The notes under the pieces were generated by a model. That model was not told where the DNA came from, ran no database searches, and worked only from the letters and a program-made list of their open reading frames with translations. From Arthrobacter sp. (GTDB lineage Bacteria; Actinomycetota; Actinomycetes; Actinomycetales; Micrococcaceae): a DNA stretch of 30,859 nucleotides. Numbering within the stretch: position 1 is the first letter of the stretch; each line of letters opens with the position of its first letter. The stretch spans positions 1-30,859 of the forward strand of contig JASLBS010000109.1 of assembly GCA_030146405.1 (NCBI GenBank), written 5' to 3'. The position numbers and the translations under genes are program-made. Below, piece by piece: positions 1 to 8,055 of this stretch.

Positions 1-51
1 ACCGTGTGCCCTGGGCACCGATGAACACTTCCCTGGAAGGGGCAATATCCC

Positions 52-1185
52 GTGAAGGCTCTTCACTTCGGCCGCGCTGCGGCAGTCATCTCCGTCGCTG
101 CACTGGCGCTGACCGCCTGCGGTTCCGACAACGCCACCGGCGAGCCGGCGCCGGCCGAAGGTTCCTCCTCGTCCGCTTCCGAGCAGGCAGAGGGCATGGC
201 GGTCTCCGGCACCCTGACCGGTATCGGCGCCTCGTCGCAGAACTCGGCCATGGAGGCCTGGCGCACCGGCTTCCAGAACATGAACTCCGACGCCCAGGTG
301 CAGTACTCGCCTGACGGCTCCGGCGCCGGCCGGAAGGCCTTCCTGGCCGGTGGCGCGCAGTTCGCCGGTTCGGACGCCTACCTCAGCGAGGACGAGATGA
401 CCCAGGCCATGGAGGTGTGCGGCCCCGACGGCGCCATCGACATCCCCGCCTACATCTCCCCGATCGCCGTCGCGTTCAACGTCGAGGGTGTCGAGAACAT
501 CAACCTCGACGCCGCCACGATCGCGCAGATCTTCAAGGGCGAGATCAGCACCTGGAACGACCCCGCGATCGCCGCCCAGAACGAGGACGCGGAGCTCCCC
601 GACACCCCGATCACGGTTGTCCACCGCTCGGACGAGTCCGGCACCACCGAGAACTTCACCGAGTACCTCGCCGCTGCTGCTCCCGAGGACTGGACCGACG
701 AGGCCAGCGGGACCTGGCCCTCGGCGTACCAGTCCGAGAACGCCAAGGGCACCTCCGGCGTGGTGCAGACCGTCACCTCCACCGACGGCGCCATCACCTA
801 CGCCGACGCCTCCGCGGTCGGCAGCCTGGGCCAGACCCACGTCAAGGTCGGCGAGGAGTACACCGAACTCAGTTCGGAAGCAGCCGCTCTCGCGGTGGAG
901 GTCGCGAACCCCGTCGAGGACCGCCCCGAGAACGACATGGCACTCGAGCTCCAGCGCGACACCACCGAGTCCGGTGCGTACCCCGTGGTCCTGATCAGCT
1001 ACCACATCTACTGCACCACCTACGACAGCCAGGAGACCGTGGACCTCGTCAAGGCCTTCGGTTCCTACGTCATCAGTGAGGACGGCCAGGCAGAAGCCGA
1101 GTCGTCCGCAGGAAGTGCCCCGATCTCCGAGTCGCTGCGCGAGCAGGCCCAGACGGCGATCGACTCCATCGAGGTCGCTTCCTAG
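52..1185 (+). CDS. pstS: Phosphate ABC transporter, substrate-binding lipoprotein PstS
   Basis: Captures inorganic phosphate outside the cell and passes it to the PstCA permease. The 377-residue product starts with a lipoprotein signal: charged start, hydrophobic run, then lipobox LTAC with the lipid-anchored Cys at residue 23, followed by a Ser/Ala/Glu-rich linker of about 25 residues. Phosphate-binding segments typical of the family are visible: SGAGRKAF, the SDAYLS segment and HRSDESGTTENF. The start is GTG at 52, preceded by a purine-rich GGAAGGGG about 10 bases upstream; the signal peptide fixes this start. It is first of a pstSCAB cluster. Regulation by a PhoP-type system is expected from related organisms, but its promoter lies outside the window. 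Confidence 0.97.
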   Translation: MKALHFGRAAAVISVAALALTACGSDNATGEPAPAEGSSSSASEQAEGMAVSGTLTGIGASSQNSAMEAWRTGFQNMNSDAQVQYSPDGSGAGRKAFLAGGAQFAGSDAYLSEDEMTQAMEVCGPDGAIDIPAYISPIAVAFNVEGVENINLDAATIAQIFKGEISTWNDPAIAAQNEDAELPDTPITVVHRSDESGTTENFTEYLAAAAPEDWTDEASGTWPSAYQSENAKGTSGVVQTVTSTDGAITYADASAVGSLGQTHVKVGEEYTELSSEAAALAVEVANPVEDRPENDMALELQRDTTESGAYPVVLISYHIYCTTYDSQETVDLVKAFGSYVISEDGQAEAESSAGSAPISESLREQAQTAIDSIEVAS

Positions 1186-1198
1186 GAAGCGCTTCATC

Positions 1199-1232
1199 GG
1201 TTCCGTCCGGTCCCAGCGGACCGGACGGAACC
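1199..1232 (+). promoter_or_regulatory. Perfect 15-bp hairpin between pstS and pstC
   Basis: The arms GGTTCCGTCCGGTCC (1199-1213) and its exact complement (1218-1232) enclose a CAGC loop. It begins 13 bases after the pstS stop and lacks a T tract. It could be a partial terminator or a 3'-end stabiliser that leaves more PstS message than PstCAB message, a common arrangement for periplasmic-binding-protein genes. The structure is seen directly; the role is inferred. Confidence 0.8.
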
Positions 1233-1327
1233 ACCCGCCCTCGACGGCGGGAACCCGCAGTGACCTCGGCACCTGCCCGTGGCGGGTCGGCACCGCATCT
1301 GAACTCGACCGCCCGGAAGGCAAAGAC

Positions 1328-2260
1328 GTGTCAACCAATTCGCTGAAAGCGTCGACGGACCGGGGCCGCGCCGGCGACAAGATCTTCTCCGGAGTCTCCC
1401 TCACCGCCGGTGTGCTGATCCTGGTGGTGCTCTTCAGCGTCGCGATGTTCCTGCTCGTCCAGGCGCTGCCCGTGTTCTCGGCCGACCCCACGCTGGTCAC
1501 CGGTGGCGAGGGCTTCGGTGCCTACATCCTGCCGATCGTCATCGGGACGATCGTCGCGGCCGCGATCGCCCTGCTGATCGCCACTCCCGTGGGCATCGCC
1601 GTCGCCCTGTTCATCTCGCACTACGCCCCGCGCCGCCTCGCGCGGATCTTCGGGTACGTCATCGACCTGCTCGCGGCAATCCCGTCGGTCATCTACGGAG
1701 CCTGGGGCTACATCGTCCTCGCCCCGCAGATGGCCAAGGTCTTCACCTGGCTCTCGGAGAACCTCGGCTGGCTCCCGATCTTCGCGGGACCCCCGAGCCA
1801 GACCGGTAAGACGATCCTCACCGCAGGTGTGGTGCTCGCCGTCATGGTCATCCCGATCATCACCTCCCTCAGCCGGGAGATCTTCCTCCAGACGCCGAAC
1901 CTCCACGAGGAGGCGGCGCTGGCCATGGGTGCCACCCGCTGGGAGATGGTCCGGATGGCCGTGCTGCCCTTCGCGAGACCCGGCATCGTCAGCGCCACCA
2001 TGCTGGGACTGGGCCGCGCTCTCGGTGAGACCATGGCCGTGGCCCTGGTGCTCTCGCCCGGTCTGCTCTCGCCCAGCCTCGTGAAGTCCGGCAACCAGAC
2101 CATCGCGGCCGAGATCGCACTGAACTTCCCCGAGGCCTTCGGTCTGCGGCTCAGCGAGCTGATCGCCGCGGGCCTCGTGCTCTTCGTCATCACCCTGGTC
2201 GTGAACATGATCGCCCGGTTCATCATCAGCCGCCACAAAGAATTCTCGGGAGCGAACTAA
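1328..2260 (+). CDS. pstC: Phosphate ABC transporter permease PstC
   Basis: One of the two membrane subunits forming the phosphate channel. The 310-residue protein has an N-terminal membrane segment near residues 20-45, then a periplasmic loop and five more helices. The cytoplasmic EAA loop that contacts the ATPase is visible as EEAALAMGATRWEMVRMAVLP. The open frame continues well upstream, but GTG at 1328 is chosen because GGAAGG lies 7 bases before it and the product then has the usual PstC length. It abuts pstA exactly: its TAA is followed directly by the pstA ATG, so the two are translationally coupled. Confidence 0.95.
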   Translation: MSTNSLKASTDRGRAGDKIFSGVSLTAGVLILVVLFSVAMFLLVQALPVFSADPTLVTGGEGFGAYILPIVIGTIVAAAIALLIATPVGIAVALFISHYAPRRLARIFGYVIDLLAAIPSVIYGAWGYIVLAPQMAKVFTWLSENLGWLPIFAGPPSQTGKTILTAGVVLAVMVIPIITSLSREIFLQTPNLHEEAALAMGATRWEMVRMAVLPFARPGIVSATMLGLGRALGETMAVALVLSPGLLSPSLVKSGNQTIAAEIALNFPEAFGLRLSELIAAGLVLFVITLVVNMIARFIISRHKEFSGAN

Positions 2261-3367
2261 ATGGCCGTGGATCAGACCCTGCAGCGCCGCCAGTCGCAGC
2301 TCACTCGTGGCAAGCTGCCCTCCTACGCAGTGTGGGTGGTGCTCGCCGCCTCGGTAGTCCTGGGGGCAGCACTCTCCTCCCTCATCGGCTTCAGCGTGGT
2401 GGGCTGGGCGGTGATCTCGGCCATCGTGTTCGTCCTCGCCGCCACCCTCGTCACCGCAGTGGGGGAGGGCGAGCGCAAGGCCAAGGACGGTTTCGTCACG
2501 TACCTCGTGTACGGGGCCTTCCTGCTCGCCCTGCTGCCCCTGGTCTCCGTGCTCTGGACGGTCCTGGAACGCGGTGTCCCCGGGCTGAGCTACAACTTCT
2601 TCTTCACCTCGATGAACGGCATCACCGGTGCGGTGGACAACCAGGCCCTGGAGGACGGCACCCCGATCCTGGGCGGTGCCTACCACGCGGTGCTCGGGAC
2701 TCTCCAGATCACCTTCTGGGCCACGCTGATCTCCGTGCCGATCGGGATGCTCACGGCGGTCTACCTCGTGGAGTACGGAGCCGGGAAGAATCTCACGAAG
2801 GCCATCACGTTCTTCGTGGATGTCATGACCGGTATCCCCTCGATCGTCGCCGGTCTGTTCGCCGCCGCCCTCTTCGCCATCCTCCTCGGCCCCGGCACGC
2901 GGATGGGCTTCGTGGCCGCCGTCGCGCTCTCGGTCCTCATGATCCCGGTGGTGGTGCGTTCCACGGAAGAGATGCTGAAGATCGTGCCGAACGAACTGCG
3001 CGAGGCGTCCTACGCCCTGGGGGTGCGCAAGTGGCGGACCATCACGAAGGTGGTCGTCCCGACGGCGATCTCGGGCATCGCCTCGGGTGTGACCCTGGCG
3101 ATCGCGCGTGTGATCGGCGAGACCGCCCCGATCCTGGTGACCGCTGGATTCGCCACCTCGATCAACGTGAATGTGTTCAGTGGCTGGATGAGTTCGCTGC
3201 CCACCTTCATCTACTACCAGATCCTGACGCCCACCTCCCCGACGTCGCCCGACCCGAGTACCCAGCGTGCCTGGGCAGCAGCGCTCCTGCTGATCGCGAT
3301 GGTCATGGTGCTCAACCTGGCCGCGCGGGCGGTCGCCCGCATGTTCGCCCCCAAGACCAGCCGCTGA
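2261..3367 (+). CDS. pstA: Phosphate ABC transporter permease PstA
   Basis: The second membrane subunit of the phosphate importer. The 368-residue protein is longer than the roughly 300 residues of the E. coli type because of an N-terminal extension with two extra hydrophobic helices (about residues 24-44 and 47-66), a form I associate with actinobacterial PstA. The EAA loop is clear as REASYALGVRKWRTITKVV. A Thr/Ser/Pro-rich stretch (TPTSPTSPDPST) sits in an external loop before the last helix. The start codon follows the pstC stop with no gap, and pstB begins 31 bases downstream. Confidence 0.95.
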   Translation: MAVDQTLQRRQSQLTRGKLPSYAVWVVLAASVVLGAALSSLIGFSVVGWAVISAIVFVLAATLVTAVGEGERKAKDGFVTYLVYGAFLLALLPLVSVLWTVLERGVPGLSYNFFFTSMNGITGAVDNQALEDGTPILGGAYHAVLGTLQITFWATLISVPIGMLTAVYLVEYGAGKNLTKAITFFVDVMTGIPSIVAGLFAAALFAILLGPGTRMGFVAAVALSVLMIPVVVRSTEEMLKIVPNELREASYALGVRKWRTITKVVVPTAISGIASGVTLAIARVIGETAPILVTAGFATSINVNVFSGWMSSLPTFIYYQILTPTSPTSPDPSTQRAWAAALLLIAMVMVLNLAARAVARMFAPKTSR

Positions 3368-3398
3368 CCACCCGCGGTACCTACCCGATAAGGAAGTC

Positions 3399-4178
3399 AT
3401 GTCCAACCGGATCGACGTCAAGGACCTGAACGTCTACTACAGCAAGTTCCTTGCCGTGGAGGACGTCAACATCAACATCGAAGCCCGCTCGGTGACGGCG
3501 TTCATCGGTCCGTCGGGTTGTGGGAAGTCCACTTTCCTCCGCACCCTGAACCGCATGCACGAGGTCATCCCCGGAGCGCGTGTCGAGGGTGAGGTCCTGC
3601 TCGACGGCGACAACCTGTACGACACCGCAGTGGATCCCGTGACCGTCCGCGGCCGGATCGGCATGGTCTTCCAGCGGCCCAACCCGTTCCCGACGATGTC
3701 CATCCGTGACAATGTGCTCGCGGGCGTGAAGCTGAACAACAAGCGCATCAGCAAGTCCGACGCCGACGCGCTCGTCGAGAAGTCCCTCCAGGGCGCGAAC
3801 CTCTGGAACGAGGTGAAGGACCGCCTCGGCCGTCCGGGCTCAGGGCTCTCGGGTGGCCAGCAGCAGCGCCTGTGCATCGCCCGTGCCATCGCCGTGTCTC
3901 CCCAGGTGATCCTGATGGACGAGCCCTGCTCGGCCCTGGACCCCATCTCCACGCTCGCGATCGAGGACCTCATCAACGAGCTGAAGTCCGAGTACACCGT
4001 GGTGATCGTGACCCACAACATGCAGCAGGCCGCTCGCGTCTCGGACAAGACGGCGTTCTTCAACATCGCCGGCACCGGGAAGCCCGGGAAGCTCATCGAG
4101 TACGACGAGACCACCACCATCTTCAACAATCCCGGCCAGAAGGCCACCGAGGACTACGTCTCCGGCCGCTTCGGATAG
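3399..4178 (+). CDS. pstB: Phosphate ABC transporter ATP-binding protein PstB
   Basis: Hydrolyses ATP on the inner face of the membrane to drive phosphate import through PstC-PstA. The 259-residue protein, the usual length, shows Walker A GPSGCGKST (residues 37-45), the Q-loop in VFQRPNPFP (about 90-98), the ABC signature LSGGQQQR (150-157), Walker B VILMDEP (170-176) and the switch His in VTHNMQQAARVSD. The RXNPFP element after the Q-loop is characteristic of PstB. ATG at 3399 is preceded by AAGGAAG. It is last in the operon and a strong terminator follows. No phoU gene is attached. Confidence 0.98.
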   Translation: MSNRIDVKDLNVYYSKFLAVEDVNINIEARSVTAFIGPSGCGKSTFLRTLNRMHEVIPGARVEGEVLLDGDNLYDTAVDPVTVRGRIGMVFQRPNPFPTMSIRDNVLAGVKLNNKRISKSDADALVEKSLQGANLWNEVKDRLGRPGSGLSGGQQQRLCIARAIAVSPQVILMDEPCSALDPISTLAIEDLINELKSEYTVVIVTHNMQQAARVSDKTAFFNIAGTGKPGKLIEYDETTTIFNNPGQKATEDYVSGRFG

Positions 4179-4207
4179 GCGGCATTCCCCCCACGGCAGC
4201 AAGATGA

Positions 4208-4237
4208 CGACGGCGGCCCCTGAGGGGGCCGCCGTCG
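4208..4237 (+). terminator. Terminator after pstB
   Basis: A perfect 13-bp stem, CGACGGCGGCCCC with its complement, and a TGAG loop, followed by GCGTTT. It lies 30 bases after the pstB stop and between convergent genes, so it may also stop transcripts coming from the PiT gene on the other strand. The rest of the stretch up to 4357 shows nothing further. Confidence 0.85.
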
Positions 4238-4357
4238 GCGTTTCCGGCAGTGCGTGCCGCGCATCGTGTCGCAGTGTTCCGGGTCAGATGATGTGCATGG
4301 ATCCTAGGCTCTCGTCGTGGACTGTGGCCAGCGGAAGCCCGGGACGAGGCGGCCGGA

Positions 4358-5368
4358 CTACAGCACGGGGCTGATGGCCAGGAAGAAGACGGCGCTCAGC
4401 AGCGCCGTCACCGGGGCCGTGCCGAGCCAGACGGCGAGGATGCTCGCAACATTGGCGCGCTGTACCGAGGCGAAGCGCTGGTTGGCCCCGGCCCCCACGA
4501 TCGCCGACGTCATGGTATGGGTGCTCGACAGGGGGAACTGCAGCGAGAAGGCCCCGATGAACAGCATCGCCGAGCTGACGCCCTGCGCCGTCATACCGCG
4601 CAGCGGGTCGATGCTCACCAGCCGGTTGCCGAGCGTGTGGGTGATGCGCCAGCCTCCGAAGAGTGATCCCGTGGCGAGCAGTATCGCGGCGAACAGCTGT
4701 ACCCACAGCGGCATGCTGGAGCCCGACGCATACCCGGCGCCCACGAGCGCCAGGAGGACCACCGCCATGGTCCGCTGGCCGTCCTGCAGCCCATGGCCGA
4801 GGGCGAACGCGCCGGCGAGCACCGACTGCGCCATGCGGTTGCCGCGGTTCACCTCCGCCGGGGAGCCGTGGCGCATCAGCCAGGTCGCCGGGAAGACGGC
4901 CAGGTAGGCGAGCACATACGCGATGATCGGGGAGAGGACGAGCGGGAGCGCGAGCTGCAGCAGGAGGGCCTGGCCCACGCCCTCCATCGCCGGGCCGTGG
5001 GTCAACTGCGAGGCACCACCGGCGCCGATGATCCCGCCGAGCAGGGCGTGGGTGGAGGACGAGGGTTTGCCCCGGTACCAGGTGACCACACCCCACATGC
5101 AGGCGGCCAGCAGGGCCGAGACGAGGATCCCGAGCCCGATGGGCCCCGAGGGGAGACCCACGCCCACCCCGGTGAGGAACAGTGCCAGCGACGTGCTCAG
5201 CAGGGCACCGAGCAGGTTGAAGAAGGCTGCGAGCAGAACGGCGACGGTCGGGGTGAGGGCCCGGGTCCGGACCGCCGTGGCCACGGAGTTGGAGACGTCG
5301 TGGAAACCGTTCAGGAAGGCGAAGCCGCCGGCCACTACGATCACCGCACCCAGGAGGAAGGGCTCCAC
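4358..5368 (-). CDS. PiT-family low-affinity inorganic phosphate transporter
   Basis: Moves phosphate, usually as a metal-phosphate complex, across the membrane with protons. The 336-residue protein has about ten membrane helices and the two inverted PiT repeats: the first begins with GFHDVSNSVAT (residues 21-31, a variant of the family's GANDVANA signature) with KPSSSTHALLGGIIGAG further on; the second carries SSTHTMTSAIVGAGANQR. The start is GTG at 5368, touching the TAG of the DUF47 gene with no space, so the pair is coupled. The family sometimes transports sulfate or other anions, but the DUF47 partner and the neighbouring pst operon favour phosphate. Confidence 0.92.
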   Translation of the reverse strand: MEPFLLGAVIVVAGGFAFLNGFHDVSNSVATAVRTRALTPTVAVLLAAFFNLLGALLSTSLALFLTGVGVGLPSGPIGLGILVSALLAACMWGVVTWYRGKPSSSTHALLGGIIGAGGASQLTHGPAMEGVGQALLLQLALPLVLSPIIAYVLAYLAVFPATWLMRHGSPAEVNRGNRMAQSVLAGAFALGHGLQDGQRTMAVVLLALVGAGYASGSSMPLWVQLFAAILLATGSLFGGWRITHTLGNRLVSIDPLRGMTAQGVSSAMLFIGAFSLQFPLSSTHTMTSAIVGAGANQRFASVQRANVASILAVWLGTAPVTALLSAVFFLAISPVL

Positions 5369-5986
5369 CTACGATTCCTTGACGAGGATGCTGCCCACCT
5401 GGGTGGCCACCTTCCGGATGTCCTTCGTGACATCGACCAGCTGATTGGCCACATCGCGGTGCCGCGCGTAGACCAGGGGCTTGTGATCGTTGAGCAGTTC
5501 CGCGCACCAGCTCCGGTGGGTGCGCTCGGCCCGTCGGGCGAGCCGGAGGATCTCGATCCAGTACTCCTCGAGGTCCTCCATCGAATTGAGCCGCTGCATG
5601 GCCACGGCGGTGAGTTCGGCCTGCCGGTTGATGACCTCGAGCTGGTCGGCTGCCCGCTGGCTCAGTTTGTTGAGCTTGTAGAGGGCGACCAACTCGCCGG
5701 CACCGTCGAGCTTCTCGATCGCCTCGTTGAGCAGGCGGGACAGTGCGTAGAGGTCCTCCCGGGGCAACGGATTGACGAAGGAGGTCCGCATGGAGGTCAG
5801 GAGCGCGAAGTGGAGGTCGGTGGCCGTCGACTCGTGCTGGTGCAGTTCCTCCGAGAGGCGGTCGTACTCCTGGGTGGAGGCCCCGAGGATCGCGGACATG
5901 GTGCCGACGCCGAGGACCAGTTGCTGCGCCATCGTGGAGAGCAGTTCCAGCCCAGCATGTTCCTGCGGGAAGAGGCGTAGCTTCAC
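5369..5986 (-). CDS. DUF47-family PhoU-like protein, partner of the PiT transporter
   Basis: DUF47 proteins are all-helical relatives of PhoU, nearly always encoded next to PiT permeases and thought to adjust their activity. The product is 205 residues, predominantly amphipathic helices rich in Glu, Leu and Arg, starting KLRLFPQEHAG as in the family and containing ESTATDLHFALLTSMRTSFV, the segment where PhoU-like proteins carry metal-ligand residues. The frame is open to 6055, but GTG at 5986 is chosen because GAGGAAG lies just before it and the family N-terminus begins here. It is promoter-proximal in a two-gene unit with the permease. Confidence 0.9.
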   Translation of the reverse strand: MKLRLFPQEHAGLELLSTMAQQLVLGVGTMSAILGASTQEYDRLSEELHQHESTATDLHFALLTSMRTSFVNPLPREDLYALSRLLNEAIEKLDGAGELVALYKLNKLSQRAADQLEVINRQAELTAVAMQRLNSMEDLEEYWIEILRLARRAERTHRSWCAELLNDHKPLVYARHRDVANQLVDVTKDIRKVATQVGSILVKES

Positions 5987-6200
5987 GGGTTCTTCCTCGA
6001 AGGATCTGTTGGCGCCGGCGGTGTTCGGAGCACCGCATCGGGTACCGGAGGGCAAAGTAGTGGCGCCGAACCGGGAGCGCCTCTCGGCGGAAGGCCGCTC
6101 GAAGCGGCTGAGTGTTGAAGCCCGGGGGTTCCACGGTCCGACGCCGGTTCAAGTCTTGTCCTCACCAGAGCCGCTGTCAACACCGGCCCTGTCGACCGCC
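5987..6200. other. Intergenic stretch upstream of the DUF47-PiT pair
   Basis: 214 bases between two minus-strand genes. No convincing protein is encoded. It should contain the promoter of the DUF47-PiT unit, but I see no clear -35/-10 pair. Bases 6141-6167 resemble a tRNA 3' end (T-loop GGTTCAAGTC, then CACCA) but lack the rest of a cloverleaf. Confidence 0.5.
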
Positions 6201-6848
6201 TCAGTCGAGCTCTCCGAGCCGCCAGGAGGCCGCCGCGTGCTCGAGGTCCTCGGCCGTCCGGATCAGCTGGTGCGAATTGCGGGTCAGCTTGGAGGCGTGG
6301 GGGCCATCGGCGAATTCGGCGTCATCGGCATGATTGGCCTGGCCCAGTGCCACCACGCGGCAGAAAGCAGCGAAGCGTTCCAGGGCGACGTCGAACTCAC
6401 CCTCGAAGGCACCGGAGAGGATGGTGTCGGCCATGAGGGTCATCTCTCCCGCTCCCGGGGGTTCCGCAACGCCGGCCACGACCTGCGACACCTGCGCCAC
6501 TTCCTTGCCGGAGGCGAAGAATGCGGCGATCCGCTCGGGGTTCTGCTGCGTGGCCGCGCGCAGTGCGTACAACCGCCAGAGGGCCCCCGGCAGGGACCGG
6601 GCCGGGCTCTCGGCCCAGAGCTCGGCGATGGCCTCGAGACCCTGACGGTCCGCGAGCTCCACGAGTCGCCGCGTCACCGCGGGATCGTCCGTTCCTCGGC
6701 CGTGGTGGACCAGGGCGTGGGCCGCCATGTGCGCGGCCTCCGACACCCGCGAGGGGTCTGCCCCGCCTGCGAAAACCTCGAAGTCTGCGGGGGCGAACGG
6801 CTTCGGCTTGTGGGGCCGGGGTGTTCTGTTCGTGTAGTCGCCATCCAT
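6201..6848 (-). CDS. Conserved hypothetical protein next to tRNA-Lys
   Basis: I do not recognise a named family. The 215-residue product begins MDGDYTNRTPRPHKPKPF, a basic and Pro-rich tail, followed by a soluble, Ala-rich all-helical domain with no signal peptide or membrane segment. The pattern of short helices (for example VTRRLVELADRQGLEAIAELW, then LPGALWRLYALRAA) suggests a helical-bundle or repeat fold. The frame opens at 6944, but the upstream 32 residues look non-coding; ATG at 6848 is preferred, although the best ribosome site (AGGAG) is 12 bases away, rather far. It is divergent from tRNA-Lys. The reading frame is convincing; the function is unknown. Confidence 0.75.
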   Translation of the reverse strand: MDGDYTNRTPRPHKPKPFAPADFEVFAGGADPSRVSEAAHMAAHALVHHGRGTDDPAVTRRLVELADRQGLEAIAELWAESPARSLPGALWRLYALRAATQQNPERIAAFFASGKEVAQVSQVVAGVAEPPGAGEMTLMADTILSGAFEGEFDVALERFAAFCRVVALGQANHADDAEFADGPHASKLTRNSHQLIRTAEDLEHAAASWRLGELD

Positions 6849-6925
6849 GGAACGAGGATACTCCTGCGCAGGATCACGGATGGGTCCCTGCCGGGCTCCC
6901 CGTTCTCCGCAGACCGGGTGATTGC

Positions 6926-6933
6926 GATAAAGT
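6926..6933 (+). promoter_or_regulatory. Possible -10 element for tRNA-Lys
   Basis: GATAAAGT is the only AT-rich hexamer-like element in the region and lies about 66 bases upstream of the tRNA. No good -35 hexamer is visible, so this is tentative. Confidence 0.35.
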
Positions 6934-6998
6934 GGGCGGGTCATCGCCCCGCGACGGTGGGTCCCCAGGACTCATCGACGGCGCGGAGGTGGTGTGGC

Positions 6999-7075
6999 GG
7001 GCCCTTAGCTCAGTTGGCTAGAGCAACGGACTTTTAATCCGTGGGTCGAGGGTTCGAGCCCCTCAGGGCCCACCA
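6999..7075 (+). tRNA. tRNA-Lys (anticodon UUU)
   Basis: A complete cloverleaf can be drawn. Acceptor GGGCCCT pairs with AGGGCCC (7065-7071). D-arm GCTC/GAGC. Anticodon stem ACGGA/TCCGT with loop CTTTTAA, giving anticodon TTT at 7033-7035. Variable loop GGGTC. T-arm GAGGG/CCCTC with loop TTCGAGC. Discriminator A, and the CCA end is encoded. No intron or mismatch. Confidence 0.98.
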
Positions 7076-7079
7076 CAGG

Positions 7080-7107
7080 AAGTCCCCGGGATGTGTCCCG
7101 GGGACTT
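7080..7107 (+). terminator. Terminator of tRNA-Lys, probably bidirectional
   Basis: A perfect 12-bp stem AAGTCCCCGGGA with its complement and a TGTG loop, then ACCCTTT. It starts 5 bases after the tRNA CCA end and 14 bases beyond the stop of the convergent ZIP gene, so it can serve both. Confidence 0.85.
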
Positions 7108-7121
7108 ACCCTTTCCCCGGC

Positions 7122-7877
7122 CTATCCCGAGACGCTGTGGACCACGAACGCGGTGAGGAACCCGAGCGCGGCGATCAGGCCGGTCAGCATGTGCTGGCGC
7201 TCGAAGGCCTCCGGGATCATGGTGTCGGCCACCATGGCGAGGATCGCGCCGGCGGCGATCGCCGTGATGAACGCGATCGTGGCCCCCGAGGCGCCGTCGA
7301 GGAGGGCGTAGCCGGCCAGGGCTGCGAAGCCGGAGACCAGAGCGATCCCACCCCACAGGCCGAAGACGTACCGGGAGCTGCGCTTCGCGGTCTTCATCCC
7401 GGCAGTACTGGAGAGACCCTCGGGCACGTTGGAGATGAAGATGGCCACGAGGACGGCCGGGTTGACGGCCCCGCCCGCCACGAGGCCGAGACCGAGCACC
7501 ACGGATTCGGGGATGCCGTCCAGGAGCGCGCCGAGGGCTATCGCGTTTCCGCTCCCTGCGTTCTCGTCCTCCGAGGGCTGCTGGTTGCCCGCGCGTTTCC
7601 GATGCTGAGCGCCCTTCCGCGCGAGCAGGACGTTCGCGCCCACATAGGTGACGGCGCCGACGAGGAAACCGAGCACCGTCGGTACCAGACCGCCCGTCTC
7701 CTGTGCCTCGTCGACGAGTTCGAAGGCGAGGGCGGAGATGAGGACACCCGCTCCGAAGGCCATCACGAAGGAGACGGTGCGGGGCGACACCTTCCATTTC
7801 CAGGCGATCGCGGATCCGATCAGCAGTGCACCACCGGCCACGAGGCCCCACAGGAACGCTTGCAACCACAGTGGCAC
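7122..7877 (-). CDS. ZIP-family divalent metal transporter
   Basis: An integral membrane carrier for zinc or other divalent metals. The 251-residue protein has about eight membrane helices and a His/Lys/Gln-rich cytoplasmic loop (RKGAQHRKRAGNQQPSEDEN) between helices 3 and 4. The metal-site helices are visible: LGALLDGIPESVVLG in helix 4 and FISNVPEGLSSTAGM in helix 5. Helix 4 has Asp where zinc-type ZIPs usually have His (HNxPEG), as in a bacterial subgroup, so the metal is uncertain. GTG at 7877 is chosen because GGAAGGA precedes it by about 10 bases; the open frame extends to 8105 without plausible coding. Divergent from the gene at 8056. Confidence 0.9.
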   Translation of the reverse strand: MPLWLQAFLWGLVAGGALLIGSAIAWKWKVSPRTVSFVMAFGAGVLISALAFELVDEAQETGGLVPTVLGFLVGAVTYVGANVLLARKGAQHRKRAGNQQPSEDENAGSGNAIALGALLDGIPESVVLGLGLVAGGAVNPAVLVAIFISNVPEGLSSTAGMKTAKRSSRYVFGLWGGIALVSGFAALAGYALLDGASGATIAFITAIAAGAILAMVADTMIPEAFERQHMLTGLIAALGFLTAFVVHSVSG

Positions 7878-7958
7878 GGGGCATCTTCCTTCCGGTCTCA
7901 TCGAGAGAGTACAGCGGTCCCCGCCGGTTGGATCGTCGGATAGTTGCCGGAATCGGGA

Positions 7959-7987
7959 TTGACTGGGCGGCCTCGTTCGTTTGCACT
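7959..7987 (+). promoter_or_regulatory. Possible promoter of the membrane protein at 8056
   Basis: TTGACT (7959-7964), a 17-base spacer, then TGCACT (7982-7987). The -35 is good and the -10 weak. It lies in the 178-base divergent gap between the ZIP gene and the next gene. Confidence 0.35.
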
Positions 7988-8055
7988 TGTAAGAGGAATT
8001 ACTCGACGGTCGAAGTGGACCCACCGGTCTGCGGACACCGCGCAAGGAGGAATCC

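Noticed and set aside
1331..3421. 696-codon open frame on the minus strand across pstC and pstA
   Set aside because: It is antisense to clear permease genes, its product is a Gly/Asp/Arg/His-rich shadow of high-GC coding, and it has no motifs or ribosome site.
4284..6152. 622-codon open frame on the minus strand over the PiT and DUF47 genes
   Set aside because: It is another frame of the same strand, rich in Arg, Gly and Pro, while the PiT and DUF47 frames show family signatures.
6141..6167. Sequence resembling a tRNA 3' end (GGTTCAAGTC then CACCA)
   Set aside because: The T-stem does not pair properly, the distance from T-loop to CCA is three bases short, and no acceptor, D-arm or anticodon arm can be drawn upstream. 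Probably chance; an old attachment-site remnant cannot be excluded.
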